From positions 1 through 51,860 of the forward strand of contig JACPIS010000022.1 in assembly GCA_016187925.1 (NCBI GenBank): a DNA stretch of 51,860 nucleotides. The letters are read 5' to 3'. Made by a program: the position numbers and the translations under genes. The notes below the pieces were generated by a model. It ran no database searches. It was not told the origin of the DNA and saw only the letters and a list, made by a program, of their open reading frames with translations. Shown here in pieces: positions 1-8,253 of this stretch. Numbering within the stretch: position 1 is the stretch's first letter; every line of letters begins with the position of its first letter. This DNA comes from Opitutia bacterium. GTDB taxonomy: Bacteria > Verrucomicrobiota > Verrucomicrobiia > Opitutales > Opitutaceae.

Positions 1-2
1 AC

Positions 3-119
3 GCGCGGCTGATTGCCGCGGGCAAACTCCCCATGGTCGCGCTCGTCGCGGTGATGCGCAAAATGCTTCATGTGCTCAACCGGCTCCTCGCCGATCCCCA
101 CTTTGTCCTTGCCCAGTAA
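3..119 (+). mobile_element. IS110-family transposase, 3' end only (gene runs off the left edge)
   Basis: An open frame entering from the left edge encodes 38 residues ending at TAA. It reads ARLIAAGKLPMVALVAVMRK, then MLHVLNRLLADP and FVLAQ. This matches the extreme C-terminus of IS110/IS1111-type transposases (Transposase_20 domain), where a basic 'GK-P-K-ALVA-MRK-L' segment precedes the stop. IS110 enzymes are DEDD-type transposases that act through site-specific recombination. The N-terminal DEDD domain lies outside the window, so intactness cannot be judged. A palindromic repeat remnant starts 9 bases after the stop, which is compatible with insertion into a repeat. Confidence 0.7.
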
Positions 120-127
120 ACACCGCT

Positions 128-149
128 GCTTCGCTGCGCTCGGAATGAC
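128..149. repeat. Right half of a dispersed palindromic repeat (family A)
   Basis: The segment reads GCTTCGCTGCGCTCGGAATGAC. It is nearly identical to the right arm of the paired repeats at 28038-28123, 35308-35393 and 41377-41451. Only this arm is present here; the left arm is missing or was displaced by the IS110 element. Confidence 0.6.
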
Positions 150-183
150 GGGAGAAACGTGTTTCCGCGATCTGCCGACGGGT

Positions 184-1587
184 TCAGCCGAGCAGTTTCT
201 TCCAGCGGGCGAACTGGCGGGTGACCTGCGCGGGACCGGGCATCCCGGTGCCGCGGCGGCGGGCCATCGCCTTGTCGAGATGGAAGGACGTCACCCAGTC
301 GCGGCCGAACTTCGGATGCACCGAGCGGACGTCGGCATGCGTGAGCCGGTCGAGCGCGACGCCGCGCTCCTCGGCGAGCCGGACGACGGCGCCGACGGCG
401 TGGTGCGCCTCGCGGAACGGCACGCCCGCGCGCACGAGGTAGTCGGCGAGGTCAGTGGCGAGCAGCGCGGGATCGGCCACGGCGGCGGCGCAGCGCTCGC
501 GGAGGACTGTCAGGCCGGCGAACGTGCCCGCGAGCACCTCGAGGCAGATCGCGGTCTGGTCGTGGCTGTCGAACACCGGCGGCTTGTCCTCCTGCAGATC
601 GCGATTGTAGGTAAGCGGGAGGCCCTTCGCGAGGGTCAGCAGCGTGTGCAGGTTGCCCTGCAGGCGCGCGGACTTGCCGCGGATGAGCTCCATCGAATCC
701 GGGTTCTTCTTCTGTGGCATCAGGCTCGAGCCGGTGCAGAACATGTCGGGCAGGTCGACGAACTTGAACTCCGCGCTCATCCACAGGATCAGGTCCTCCG
801 CCATGCGCGAGAGGTGCACGCCGACGAGCGCGCAGGCCGAGGCGAACTCGATGTAGAGGTCGCGGTCGCTGACGGCGTCCATGCTGTTCTGCGTGACACG
901 CGGGCGGCCGGCGGCATCGGTGAAGCCGAGGGTCTTCGCCGTGAACTCGCGGTCGATGGGCAGCGTGGTGCCGGCGATGGCGCCGGAGCCGAGCGGGCAC
1001 CAGTTGGCGTGATCGGCCACGGCGGCGAAGCGCTCGGCGTCACGCTGCAGCATTTCGAGGTAGGCGAAAAGATGGTGCGCGAGGAACACCGGCTGGGCGC
1101 GCTGCAGGTGCGTGTAGCCCGGGATGAGCACGTCGCGGTTCTGCTCCGCCACGCCGAGGATGGCACGCTGCGCGGCGTCGAGGCGCTGGATGATCTCGGT
1201 GCAGGCGGCCTTGAAGTAGAGCCGCATGTCGGTCGCGACCTGGTCGTTGCGGCTGCGCGCGGTGTGGAGCTTGGCGGCGGCAGGCACGCGCTTGGTCAGC
1301 GCCTGCTCGATGTTCATGTGCACGTCCTCGAGCTGGACGTCCCAGGTGAACTTGCCGGCGGCGATCTCGGCGAGGATGGTGTCGAGGCCGCGGTGGATGG
1401 CGTCGCGCTCCTTTTTTGAAATGAGGCCGACGTGCGCGAGCATGGCCGAGTGGGCCTTGCTGCCCTGGATGTCGAACGGCGCCAGCCGCGAGTCGAACGA
1501 GACGGACTCGCTGAACCGCTGCATGAGCTCGGCGGGTTTCTCGGAGAAACGTCCGCCCCACGTGGCTTGCGCTTTCTTCTTTGCCAT
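184..1587 (-). CDS. argH: Argininosuccinate lyase
   Basis: Cytosolic enzyme of arginine biosynthesis that splits argininosuccinate into arginine and fumarate. The 467-residue product has the usual family length and opens with [17 protein letters not shown], typical of ArgH. The fumarase/aspartase-superfamily signature [11 protein letters not shown] is at about residues 286-296. HTARSRNDQ is at 108-116, and the [10 protein letters not shown] segment carries the catalytic His at about 160. The frame stays open upstream to 1662, but the ATG at 1587 is chosen because family homology begins there. No other arg genes are nearby. The divergent neighbour begins at 1674, so the promoter must lie in the short gap between them. 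Confidence 0.96.
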   Translation of the reverse strand: MAKKKAQATWGGRFSEKPAELMQRFSESVSFDSRLAPFDIQGSKAHSAMLAHVGLISKKERDAIHRGLDTILAEIAAGKFTWDVQLEDVHMNIEQALTKRVPAAAKLHTARSRNDQVATDMRLYFKAACTEIIQRLDAAQRAILGVAEQNRDVLIPGYTHLQRAQPVFLAHHLFAYLEMLQRDAERFAAVADHANWCPLGSGAIAGTTLPIDREFTAKTLGFTDAAGRPRVTQNSMDAVSDRDLYIEFASACALVGVHLSRMAEDLILWMSAEFKFVDLPDMFCTGSSLMPQKKNPDSMELIRGKSARLQGNLHTLLTLAKGLPLTYNRDLQEDKPPVFDSHDQTAICLEVLAGTFAGLTVLRERCAAAVADPALLATDLADYLVRAGVPFREAHHAVGAVVRLAEERGVALDRLTHADVRSVHPKFGRDWVTSFHLDKAMARRRGTGMPGPAQVTRQFARWKKLLG

Positions 1588-1673
1588 AGGGGGCGAAGCA
1601 ACGCCGCACCGTCGGGGTTGGCAACGCGAAAGATGGTTTGCCCGGGCGCTCCCCCGCCCCATCGTGACGGTCG

Positions 1674-2114
1674 ATGCTACTGCGCGCCCTGCTCCTCAGC
1701 CTGCTGCTCGCCGCCGCGCCGGCGCTGCGCGCCGCGGACTTTCCGTGGAACCGCGTGGCGGTCGAGCCGATGAAGACGTCGATCTACGTGGGCAGCGTGA
1801 CGCTGACCGCGGGGCCGTTCGTGCGCGACGGCGAGAATTTTTCCACGACCTACGAGGCCAAGGTGCGTCCGTGGTTCTTCTGGGGCGAGTCGGGCACCAT
1901 CACCATCAAGGTACCCGCCGCCGAACTGCAGAAACTGGCGCAGGGCCAGCGCGCGGAGTTCACCGGCGAGGGTTTCAACCAGAAGCACAAGCGCCGCACC
2001 GTGACCGGCTACGCGCAGCCCGCCGACGCCACCACGGGCAAGATCAAGGTCCGCATCACCGTCGACGGCATCGAGCTGATCTTCAACGGCACTTACCGGC
2101 TCGCCACCGAGTAG
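1674..2114 (+). CDS. Small secreted protein of unknown function
   Basis: The 146-residue product starts with a clear Sec signal peptide: a short basic start, a Leu/Ala-rich core, then ALRAAD as the probable cleavage site near residue 21. The mature part is a compact, beta-rich sequence with regular alternation of charged and hydrophobic residues (for example [11 protein letters not shown] and [15 protein letters not shown]). I do not recognise a family. It is likely exported to the periplasm or outer membrane. The last 22 bases overlap the end of the convergent gene at 2093-2539. No operon partner is seen. Confidence 0.7.
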   Translation: MLLRALLLSLLLAAAPALRAADFPWNRVAVEPMKTSIYVGSVTLTAGPFVRDGENFSTTYEAKVRPWFFWGESGTITIKVPAAELQKLAQGQRAEFTGEGFNQKHKRRTVTGYAQPADATTGKIKVRITVDGIELIFNGTYRLATE

Positions 2115-2539
2115 CCCGGATAAAAGGCGGCGATCTCACCGTCGTTCCTCAGCGAGATGATCCCGCGCCGCGGAAACGGGAGGACGTGGCGGAAAATGCT
2201 TTCCGTGCGGCCGCGCAGCTCGTTGAGGTTCGCGTGGTGCTCCCAGCGAAAAGTCGTTCCTTTCCGCACCAAAAGCTCGTGATCTTCATCAGCGGACTCG
2301 AAGGGAATCGCGATCTCCCGCCCGGCCAGCGACGCGGGCGCGATGATCTTCGCCACGATGGTCGATTCGTTGCCGTAGGGTGCGTCGAGCGAGAACTGGC
2401 CCATCTGCCGGAATGCCTTGTAGTGTTCGTAAGAGACGACCTCGGCGATCACGGTGTAAGGCGTCGTGGTCAGATAATCGGCGGCCTGCATTCCGCCGGT
2501 GGTCACGAGTGCAACGCAGAGCAAGAGCAGCTTCTTCAT
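2093..2539 (-). CDS. Small secreted protein of unknown function
   Basis: The 148-residue product begins MKKLLLLCVALVTTGGMQAAD, a signal peptide with a likely cleavage after MQA. The mature part (starting YLTTTPYTVIAEV) has no cysteine and no motif I can assign. The ATG at 2539 is chosen because it gives the signal peptide. The frame stays open far upstream only because of the high-GC sequence, and that extension overlaps real genes. The 3' end overlaps the convergent gene 1674-2114 by 22 bases. Confidence 0.7.
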   Translation of the reverse strand: MKKLLLLCVALVTTGGMQAADYLTTTPYTVIAEVVSYEHYKAFRQMGQFSLDAPYGNESTIVAKIIAPASLAGREIAIPFESADEDHELLVRKGTTFRWEHHANLNELRGRTESIFRHVLPFPRRGIISLRNDGEIAAFYPGYSVASR

Positions 2540-2592
2540 ATCAAGGGGAAGTTGAGTTTCTCGGCCCGTGCCCGAGAAACTACCTGCCCGGC

Positions 2593-3006
2593 CTAGCTTT
2601 GCCAGTGGAAAGTCACCGGGCGCTCGATGGCCGGGTGCAGGCTGTGGTGGACAGGGCAGTTGAGCGCGGCGGCTTCGAGCACGCCTTGCGGATCCTTCGA
2701 CCTGGGGAACGGCAGCCAGATCTGCGTCGCGATGCGGACGATGCGGCGCGGAGCGTCGGCCGACATCTCCTTGGTGATCTCCCAGCGCACGCCGGGGATG
2801 TCGAAGCCGAGCTTGTTCTTCGCCGCGATGGCCATGGTGGTGACCATGCACGCCGCGAACGACGCCGTGGTGAGGTCGGTCGGCGAAAACGCCTCGCCGC
2901 GGCCATGGTTGTCCTTCGGCGCATCGGTCTCGATCGACTTGCCCGAGGGACCGTGCGTCAGCTCGCAGTTGAATCCGCCTTGATAGGTGCCGGTGCTTTT
3001 GACCAT
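2593..3006 (-). CDS. OsmC/Ohr-family peroxiredoxin-like protein
   Basis: The 137-residue product matches the OsmC/Ohr fold family of small thiol-dependent hydroperoxide reductases. Both expected cysteines are present: one in SFAACMVTTMA (about residue 53) and one in ALNCPVHHSL (about residue 118). An FSPTDL segment precedes the first, as in OsmC proteins. The closest type is probably the YhfA-like OsmC subgroup rather than Ohr (inference). It is cytosolic. It is not obviously in an operon; the next gene upstream on this strand ends 93 bases away. Confidence 0.85.
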   Translation of the reverse strand: MVKSTGTYQGGFNCELTHGPSGKSIETDAPKDNHGRGEAFSPTDLTTASFAACMVTTMAIAAKNKLGFDIPGVRWEITKEMSADAPRRIVRIATQIWLPFPRSKDPQGVLEAAALNCPVHHSLHPAIERPVTFHWQS

Positions 3007-3099
3007 GGGCGGATTTGGTCAGAAAAAAGCCAGGAGAGACACAAAAAACTACGCCACCTGACCGCAACGTGGCGCTGCCCGCCCGTCGGTAAAAGTGAA

Positions 3100-3951
3100 T
3101 TATCCGAACTTCTTCAGCCGCGCCGCGACATCCGCGCGGAGCCGGTCGATGTAGCCGAGCGTGAACGCCTCGACGGAAAGGTTCTCGTCTTGCACGAGCG
3201 GCGACAGGTCCATCGCCCAGGTGAGCGCGGTGGAGCGGTCGGTCGTGTGCGAGGTGAAGAAAGTGGCGTTGGCCAGACGGCGGCCGGCCGTGGCGAGGTC
3301 GTAGCGCTTGCCGCCGGCGATCTGCGACTCGAAGACCGCCACGAGCTCGGCGGCGAGTTTCGGGTTGGCCGAGACGTCGAGCACCTGCTTGTCGGAGCCG
3401 TCGAGGAGCCAGTCGAGATCGCGCCAGACCTCGCAGCCGTAGACCTGCGGCGGGCGCTGCTCGCGCGGCAGCGCGCGCAACGCCTCGAGGCAGCGCAGGA
3501 ACACGGCGATGTGCGTGTCGTGCTTGTCGGCCGGATTGTGCAGGTAAACCACCGACGGATTCATCGCCGAGAGGATCGCCCGGATGTCGTCGCGCACGAC
3601 GGACTGTTTTGCGTCCTTCACGACGGCGCTCGGATGCGCGAGCTGGATGGCCGCGGCGAACCTGCCCAACCGCGCGGCGGCGCGCTGCTCCTCGCGGCGG
3701 ATGGCCTTCATCTGCTCGTCGGTGCAACTGGCGAACTTGCCGGCGCGCGGGCTGCCGCCGCCGTCGGTGACGACGACTCCGGTGAAGCCCTTGTCGGTCC
3801 GGCCGTGGCACGCGGCGATGCCGTGGTAGGCCATGATCTCGATGTCGTCCTGGTGCGCGGCGATGCACAGGTGCGGCGGGCGCGCGAGCGCGGCCGCGGC
3901 GGGCGCGCCGTCGGGGATGAAGACATCGGCTTCGGAACGGGAAAACTTCAT
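3100..3951 (-). CDS. PIG-L family deacetylase
   Basis: The 283-residue product belongs to the LmbE/PIG-L family of zinc-dependent N-acetylglucosaminyl deacetylases. The metal/catalytic motif appears as AAHQDDIE at about residues 31-38 (family: AHPDDxE), and a later [10 protein letters not shown] segment supplies further metal ligands. The substrate cannot be told from sequence; family members deacetylate GlcNAc-inositol, GlcNAc-malate or other amino sugars. Its ATG shares bases with the TGA of the upstream ymdB-like gene (ATGA, 3948-3951), so the two are translationally coupled. It is the last gene of a three-gene operon. Confidence 0.85.
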   Translation of the reverse strand: MKFSRSEADVFIPDGAPAAAALARPPHLCIAAHQDDIEIMAYHGIAACHGRTDKGFTGVVVTDGGGSPRAGKFASCTDEQMKAIRREEQRAAARLGRFAAAIQLAHPSAVVKDAKQSVVRDDIRAILSAMNPSVVYLHNPADKHDTHIAVFLRCLEALRALPREQRPPQVYGCEVWRDLDWLLDGSDKQVLDVSANPKLAAELVAVFESQIAGGKRYDLATAGRRLANATFFTSHTTDRSTALTWAMDLSPLVQDENLSVEAFTLGYIDRLRADVAARLKKFG

Positions 3952-4727
3952 GGCTGACGGGCGGTGAGCAGTTCGACTTTTTCGGCGCGGCCGGCGGCGT
4001 TGAACTCGACGAGCGCGCCGGAGAGGCGGACATCGCCCTCGGCGACCTCGAAGCGGCGCGGCATGCCGTCGATGAACCGGCCGATGACCGGCGCGATCTC
4101 GCGACCGAGCACCGACTCGTACGGTCCGGTCATGCCCACGTCGCACAGGAAGGCCGTCTGCCGGCGCAGCAGCGAGGCGTCGGCGGTGGCGACGTGCGTG
4201 TGCGTGCCGAGCACGGCCGTGGCGCGGCCGTCGAGATACCAGCCCATCGCCTGTTTTTCGGACGTCGCCTCGGTATGGATCTCGGCCAGCACGCCGTCGA
4301 ATTTCCCCGCGTGTTTCGCCAGCAAGGCGTCTGAAGTAAGGAACGGGCAATCGACCTTCGGGCCCATGAAATTCCGGCCGAGCACGGTGAACACGAGCAG
4401 GCGGAAGCCGTTGCGCTCGACGATCAGGTGATCGCGGCCGGGGCAGCTCGCGGGCAGATTGGCCGGACGGCAGACGCGGTCGAACGAACCGATCTCGCTC
4501 TCCCACCCTTTCTGGTCCCACACGTGGTCGCCCAGCGTGATCGCATCGACGCCGTGGTCGAGCAACGTGCGCGCGATGGTGCCGGTGATGCCGGCGCCCG
4601 CCGCGGCGTTCTCGGCGTTGGCGATGATGAAATCGATGCTCCGCTCGGCGCGCAGCTTCGGCGCGAGGGCACAGACGATGTCGCGCCCCGGCTTGCCGAC
4701 GATGTCGCCGATGAAGAGCAGCTTCAT
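3948..4727 (-). CDS. ymdB: TIGR00282-type metallophosphoesterase (YmdB-like)
   Basis: The 259-residue product matches the YmdB/DR1281 family of dinuclear-metal phosphodiesterases. The metal-binding residues are visible in order: GDIVGKPGR (Asp8), [28 protein letters not shown] and [10 protein letters not shown]. In Bacillus and Deinococcus, members hydrolyse 2',3'-cyclic nucleotides or cAMP and influence RNA turnover and biofilm formation. The substrate here is not known. It lies 3 bases after the tolB-like gene and overlaps the PIG-L deacetylase gene by 4 bases, so the three are surely co-transcribed. Confidence 0.9.
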   Translation of the reverse strand: MKLLFIGDIVGKPGRDIVCALAPKLRAERSIDFIIANAENAAAGAGITGTIARTLLDHGVDAITLGDHVWDQKGWESEIGSFDRVCRPANLPASCPGRDHLIVERNGFRLLVFTVLGRNFMGPKVDCPFLTSDALLAKHAGKFDGVLAEIHTEATSEKQAMGWYLDGRATAVLGTHTHVATADASLLRRQTAFLCDVGMTGPYESVLGREIAPVIGRFIDGMPRRFEVAEGDVRLSGALVEFNAAGRAEKVELLTARQP

Positions 4728-4730
4728 GCG

Positions 4731-5912
4731 TCAGGGCGCGAGGTAGCTGGCGTTCCAGGCGTTGCCCAGCGAGGTCGGGCTGAGGCGCGTGGATTTGCCG
4801 CTCTCGGTGTCGACGATGTAGAGCGCACGCGAGTTGGCGGTGCGGAAGGTGCACACGATGTGGCGGCCGTCGGCGAGCCAGACGGGCTCGATGGCGTCCA
4901 TCGGGGCCTTCGAGACGATCTTGCCCGTGCCGGCGCCGAAATCATAGACGGCCGCCTGATAGCCGCGGCCCACGCCGGCGGTGAAGACGATCTTCTTCGG
5001 GTCGGCGGCGCTCCAATCGGGCTCGGCGCAGTATTTGGAAACCTGGGTCACGAGGCGCGTCATCGCGCCGCCCGCAGCGGACATGACGTAGAGCTGCGGG
5101 CCGCCCGCCGCGTCGGAGGTGAACACGAGGCGCCCGCCGTCGGGCGACCACGCGGGCGAGGCCTCGACGGACTGGTTGTTCGTCAGGCGCTTGATCTGCC
5201 GGCCCTGCGGGTTGCCGATGTAGACCTCGGGGTTGCCTTCGCCGGAGAGCACCATCGCGACGCGCGAGCCGTCGGGGCTGAAACGGGCGCCGCTGTTGGT
5301 GCCCTTGAAACTCGCAAAGACGTTCAGCTGGCGCGCGCGCAGGTCGAGCACGTAGATGTCGGGGAAGCCCGTGCGGTAGCTGGTGAACAAAATCTTCGCG
5401 CCGTCGGGCGACCAGCGCGGGCCGACGATCTGCTTGCCCTGCACCGGGTGGCTCTGGAGGTCGCCGAAGAACAGGTCGCCGGTGAGGATGGTCTGCTGGC
5501 CGCCGCGCTCGGAGACGAACGCCAGTTTGCCGGCGAAGTAGCCGCGCAAGCCGCTCGTGCGGGCGACGGCGACATCGGCGGCCTTGAGCAGCGCGTGGCG
5601 CAGGCTCGTGCCGCTGACCGTCTCGGTGTGCACCGGCGTGCCGCTGCTGCCCTTGGTGATGGTGACGGTCACCTGGTTGGCGCCGGCCGGGATAAAATTG
5701 AACCCGAACTGCCCGCCGCTCGCGACCGGCCGGTAGCGGCCGTGTGTGGCGAATGCCTGCAGCGCAAGGTTCTGCAACTCGGCGGACGACGAGCTGAGCG
5801 TGACCGAGAAGGTATCCTTGTCACCCTGGACATCGACGACGCCGATGTCGCGTTGCGCGAAGGCCGTCGCGGCGAGCGCGAGACCGATTAGGAAGCGAAA
5901 GGCATTCTGCAT
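4731..5912 (-). CDS. TolB-like beta-propeller periplasmic protein
   Basis: The 393-residue product has a signal peptide (MQNAFRFLIGLALAATAFAQ) and a TolB-type N-terminal domain to about residue 130. Four to five WD40-like PD40 repeats follow; 'WSPDG' or 'FSPDG' blocks recur (GPRWSPDGAKILFTS, ARFSPDGSRVAMV, PAWSPDGGRLVFTS). TolB is the periplasmic propeller of the Tol-Pal envelope system and normally partners with Pal. No tolA, tolQ, tolR or pal gene lies in the window, so the role is inferred from the domains only. The ATG at 5912 is preferred to one at 5942 because it places the signal peptide at the N-terminus. First gene of the tolB-ymdB-PIG-L operon. Confidence 0.85.
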   Translation of the reverse strand: MQNAFRFLIGLALAATAFAQRDIGVVDVQGDKDTFSVTLSSSSAELQNLALQAFATHGRYRPVASGGQFGFNFIPAGANQVTVTITKGSSGTPVHTETVSGTSLRHALLKAADVAVARTSGLRGYFAGKLAFVSERGGQQTILTGDLFFGDLQSHPVQGKQIVGPRWSPDGAKILFTSYRTGFPDIYVLDLRARQLNVFASFKGTNSGARFSPDGSRVAMVLSGEGNPEVYIGNPQGRQIKRLTNNQSVEASPAWSPDGGRLVFTSDAAGGPQLYVMSAAGGAMTRLVTQVSKYCAEPDWSAADPKKIVFTAGVGRGYQAAVYDFGAGTGKIVSKAPMDAIEPVWLADGRHIVCTFRTANSRALYIVDTESGKSTRLSPTSLGNAWNASYLAP

Positions 5913-6026
5913 GGGAAATGAGGTGGGATTAATGACGGACACCGGCGGCGGGTTTTTGTTTTACTCGCGGCAGGCTCTTCTCAAGGTCAAGCGGCCGGTT
6001 TTTCCAAGCCATTTTCCCTTAAAAAC

Positions 6027-7088
6027 GTGACCTCCGACTCCCTCAAGGAAGCCCTCAAGCAGGTGAAGTATCCCGGGTTCAGCCGCGACATCGTGTCGTT
6101 CGGGCTGCTCCGCTCCGCGACGTTCGACGCCGGCACGGCCAAGGTGTCGCTCGCCATCACTTCCTCGGACCCGAAGTTGCCGACGATGCTGAAGACCGAG
6201 GTCGAAAAATGCCTGCGCGCCCAGCCGGGCGTGAAGGACGTCATCATCGAGCTCGCCGTCTCGCCCGCCAAGGCTCCGCCGAAGCCCGGCTCGGCCAACC
6301 TCGGCGGCGGCGCGGTGCCGGCCGGCCTCAAACACTCCGTCGCCATCGCCTCGGGCAAGGGCGGCGTGGGCAAATCGACCTTCGCGGTCAACCTCGCCTG
6401 CGCGCTCGCCCAAGTGCTCATCGCCCGCGGCCGCCCGGGGCGCATCGGCCTGATGGATTGCGACATCTACGGACCGTCCGTGCCGCTGATGATGGGCATC
6501 CAGGGCCGGCCCGAGATCGACGGCGAGTCGCTCGTCCCGCTCGAACGCCACGGCGTGAAGGTCATGTCCATGGGCTTCCTCGTCGACGACAACACGCCGG
6601 TCGTCTGGCGCGGCCCGATGATCATGAAGACCATCCAGCAGTTCGTCCAAAACGTGAAATGGGGCGAGCTCGACGTGCTGCTGGTCGACCTGCCGCCGGG
6701 CACCGGCGACGCCCAGCTCTCGCTCGTGCAGACACTGCCGCTCGACGGTGCGCTCATCGTCACCACGCCGCAGGCCGCCTCGACCAACATCGCGCGCAAG
6801 GGCGGCATCATGTTCCAGAAGGTCAACGTCCCGCTGCTCGGCGTCGCCGAGAACATGAGCTGGTTCGAGGATGCCGCCGGCAACAAGCAGGCGCTCTTCG
6901 GCGAGGGCGGCGGCGCGACGACGGCCGAGTTGCTCGGCACGACGCTGCTCGGGCAGGTGCCGCTCTTTCCCGAGATCCGCGCGGGCGGCGATTGCGGCAT
7001 GCCCGTGGTGGTCAACCAGCCGGATAGCAAGCCGGCCCAGGTTTTCCGCAGCATCGCCGAGAGCCTGCTCACCCGGCTGAAGGTCTGA
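6027..7088 (+). CDS. Mrp/ApbC-family P-loop ATPase, Fe-S cluster carrier type
   Basis: The 353-residue cytosolic protein has an N-terminal DUF59/MIP18-like domain (about 1-80) and a MinD/Mrp-type ATPase domain. The deviant Walker A motif is ASGKGGVGKST at about 108-118. DCDIYGPS, VVWRGPM and VDLPPGTGD are also present and are diagnostic of Mrp. The family loads or transfers Fe-S clusters. The CPxC cysteine pair that normally follows 'ENMS' is absent: the sequence reads ENMSWFEDAAGNKQ. The start is GTG at 6027. It is divergent from the tolB-like gene. Confidence 0.93.
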   Translation: MTSDSLKEALKQVKYPGFSRDIVSFGLLRSATFDAGTAKVSLAITSSDPKLPTMLKTEVEKCLRAQPGVKDVIIELAVSPAKAPPKPGSANLGGGAVPAGLKHSVAIASGKGGVGKSTFAVNLACALAQVLIARGRPGRIGLMDCDIYGPSVPLMMGIQGRPEIDGESLVPLERHGVKVMSMGFLVDDNTPVVWRGPMIMKTIQQFVQNVKWGELDVLLVDLPPGTGDAQLSLVQTLPLDGALIVTTPQAASTNIARKGGIMFQKVNVPLLGVAENMSWFEDAAGNKQALFGEGGGATTAELLGTTLLGQVPLFPEIRAGGDCGMPVVVNQPDSKPAQVFRSIAESLLTRLKV

Positions 7089-7138
7089 GTCCCCGCGCCG
7101 GCCGCGCAACTACTACATTTCCCCACCCCGCCCTCCTA

Positions 7139-7168
7139 TTGACACCCGGCCAATGTCGCCGCTACTTC
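7139..7168 (+). promoter_or_regulatory. Possible sigma-70-type promoter
   Basis: A perfect TTGACA (7139-7144) is followed 18 bases later by TACTTC (7163-7168), a weak -10. It sits just upstream of a 21-codon reading frame and the small gene at 7269. The -35 match is exact but the -10 is poor, so this is tentative. Confidence 0.3.
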
Positions 7169-7188
7169 TTAGCCGGTCACCCGTCCCC

Positions 7189-7254
7189 ATGTCCCGCCTG
7201 ATGCAGCCCCAACCGATCTGCGCCCCTGCCGGCGCCTGGCTGGGCTGTCGCTGA
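7189..7254 (+). CDS. Possible 21-residue leader peptide
   Basis: ATG at 7189 opens a 21-codon frame (MSRLMQPQPICAPAGAWLGC plus a final Arg) ending 14 bases before the next gene. It begins about 14 bases after the expected transcription start of the promoter at 7139. Nothing in the peptide is recognisable. It could be a leader peptide or chance. Confidence 0.25.
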   Translation: MSRLMQPQPICAPAGAWLGCR

Positions 7255-7268
7255 ACCGACCGACTGCC

Positions 7269-7520
7269 ATGCCGACCACCCCGCCCATCGCCGCGAAAGG
7301 CAGCAAGGAGTTCGTCAAGCAGTCGAGCCTCTACCAGGAGTTCCTCGCCGAGCGGGAAGAAATCCTGAAGCACAAGTGGATCGAGTCCGAGCGGCTCGGC
7401 TACGACATCGGCTTCGAGCGGGCGCTGCTGGACTGGATCCGCAAGCACCGCGACGCCTGGCGCGCGGCCCGGCGGGCGCAGCTGGCGACCGCCAGCCAGT
7501 CGCAGGCGGCAAAGAAGTGA
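7269..7520 (+). CDS. Small conserved protein with a W-x3-SE-x2-G-x-DIG motif
   Basis: The 83-residue product contains HKWIESERLGYDIGFERALL followed by DWIRKHRDAWR. The pattern resembles the short tail of DUF4032-type proteins ('W-LSE-AG-DVG-E-A---Y'), but there is no other DUF4032 sequence, so the link is only a resemblance. The rest is charged and Ala/Gln-rich, with no signal peptide or membrane segment. A cytosolic protein of unknown role is the most that can be said. It stands alone between mrp and the convergent rpmG. Confidence 0.65.
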   Translation: MPTTPPIAAKGSKEFVKQSSLYQEFLAEREEILKHKWIESERLGYDIGFERALLDWIRKHRDAWRAARRAQLATASQSQAAKK

Positions 7521-7540
7521 GTCCACGCCGGTCGCGGCGG

Positions 7541-7571
7541 GAAAACAAAAAGGCCGGTCGCGAGACCGGCC
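7541..7571 (-). terminator. Rho-independent terminator of rpmG
   Basis: Perfect 8-bp stem GGCCGGTC (7552-7559) and GACCGGCC (7564-7571) with a 4-base loop. Read on the minus strand it is followed by TTTTTGTTTT. It lies 28 bases after the rpmG stop codon. Confidence 0.9.
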
Positions 7572-7599
7572 TGCGAAATTCAGCGAAGTAAGCGGAGGC

Positions 7600-7764
7600 T
7601 TACTTGATCTCCTTGTGGAGCGTGTGGCGCTTGAGGAAGGGATTGTACTTCTTCTTCTCGATGCGCTCGGTGACGGTCTTCTTGTTGCGCTTCGTGAGAT
7701 AGCGCGAGACGGGTTTGCCCTCCTTGCGGGCTTCGGTGCACTCCAGAATGACGGTTTCTTGCAT
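7600..7764 (-). CDS. rpmG: 50S ribosomal protein L33
   Basis: The 54-residue product starts [19 protein letters not shown] and ends [15 protein letters not shown], a full-length match to bacterial L33, a small protein of the large ribosomal subunit. It has one cysteine (LECTEA) and lacks the two CxxC pairs, so it is the zinc-independent (C-minus) form. A strong terminator follows. No rpmG partner genes (secE, nusG, a tRNA) are beside it. Confidence 0.95.
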   Translation of the reverse strand: MQETVILECTEARKEGKPVSRYLTKRNKKTVTERIEKKKYNPFLKRHTLHKEIK

Positions 7765-7827
7765 GGCTTAAATGGGTTGAAGGGGCCGAGAGAAAGCCGC
7801 CACCCTCCCTCGCGCAACCCTAAAGTT

Positions 7828-8018
7828 CTACCCCGACGGATCGGCAATGCCCAGATCGCGGCAAATCTTGCGGGCCAAGAAGTTATTAACCTCGGAATGC
7901 CGCGGCACGGCCGAATAAAGTCCGCGCGACGGGTTATTCCACCACGAATGACGCGCTCCTTCCCGCTGCAACACGCAGCCCTGCGCCAGCAAATGCGGAT
8001 CAACTCGCGCCGTTTCAC
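7828..8018 (-). pseudogene. hicA: HicA-type mRNA interferase toxin, frameshifted near the start
   Basis: HicA toxins are small dsRBD-fold ribonucleases that cleave mRNA. The body is clear: GCVLQREGARHSWWNNPSRG, then SAVPRHSEVNNFLARKICRD, including the catalytic-type His in GARHSWW. The natural start is GTG at 8018, overlapping the hicB stop as GTGA, and reads VKRRELIR. This then runs into a different frame from the body. Restoring one C near 7994/7995 (CGCAT to CGCCAT) joins the frames as KRRELIRHLLAQGCVLQREG, the expected HicA N-terminus. An ATG at 8022 is in frame with the body (MCETARVDPH...) and could give an atypical product. The toxin is probably inactive, or the base is a sequencing error. 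Confidence 0.75.
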
Positions 8019-8245
8019 ACAATCAGGGCCTGCTCTTCGTAGCTGCCCTCGGCGGCGGCAACTGCGTTGGCCCGATTGATTTCCAGTGCTTCTGCGAGTG
8101 CAGACCGCAAATTGCTCACCAGCTCGCGCCGGGTGCGCCCCTGCGAATTGATCCCCGGCATTTCCTCCACCCAGCCAATCCACCAACGCCCGTCCTTTTT
8201 GACGATGGCTTTGAAATTGCGCGCGGCGGCGGGACGACGAGGCAT
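8015..8245 (-). CDS. hicB: HicB-family antitoxin
   Basis: The 76-residue product matches the HicB antitoxin domain: a partial RNase-H-like fold that covers HicA. The signature is FKAIVKKDGRWWIGWVEEMP followed by GINSQGRTRRELVSNLRSAL. No C-terminal DNA-binding helix-turn-helix or ribbon-helix-helix is obvious at this length, so autoregulation is uncertain. It precedes hicA with a 4-base overlap. It is 8 bases downstream of the diadenylate cyclase gene on the same strand, so it may be co-transcribed with it. Confidence 0.85.
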   Translation of the reverse strand: MPRRPAAARNFKAIVKKDGRWWIGWVEEMPGINSQGRTRRELVSNLRSALAEALEINRANAVAAAEGSYEEQALIV

Positions 8246-8253
8246 GGGACTAC

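Noticed and set aside
2093-4033. 646-residue minus-strand frame ending in the small secreted protein
   Set aside because: Its upstream part overlaps the OsmC and PIG-L genes in another frame. The signal peptide at 2539 marks the real start.
7990-8022. Programmed frameshift in hicA
   Set aside because: No slippery run or stimulating structure at the point; a simple deletion of one C explains it.
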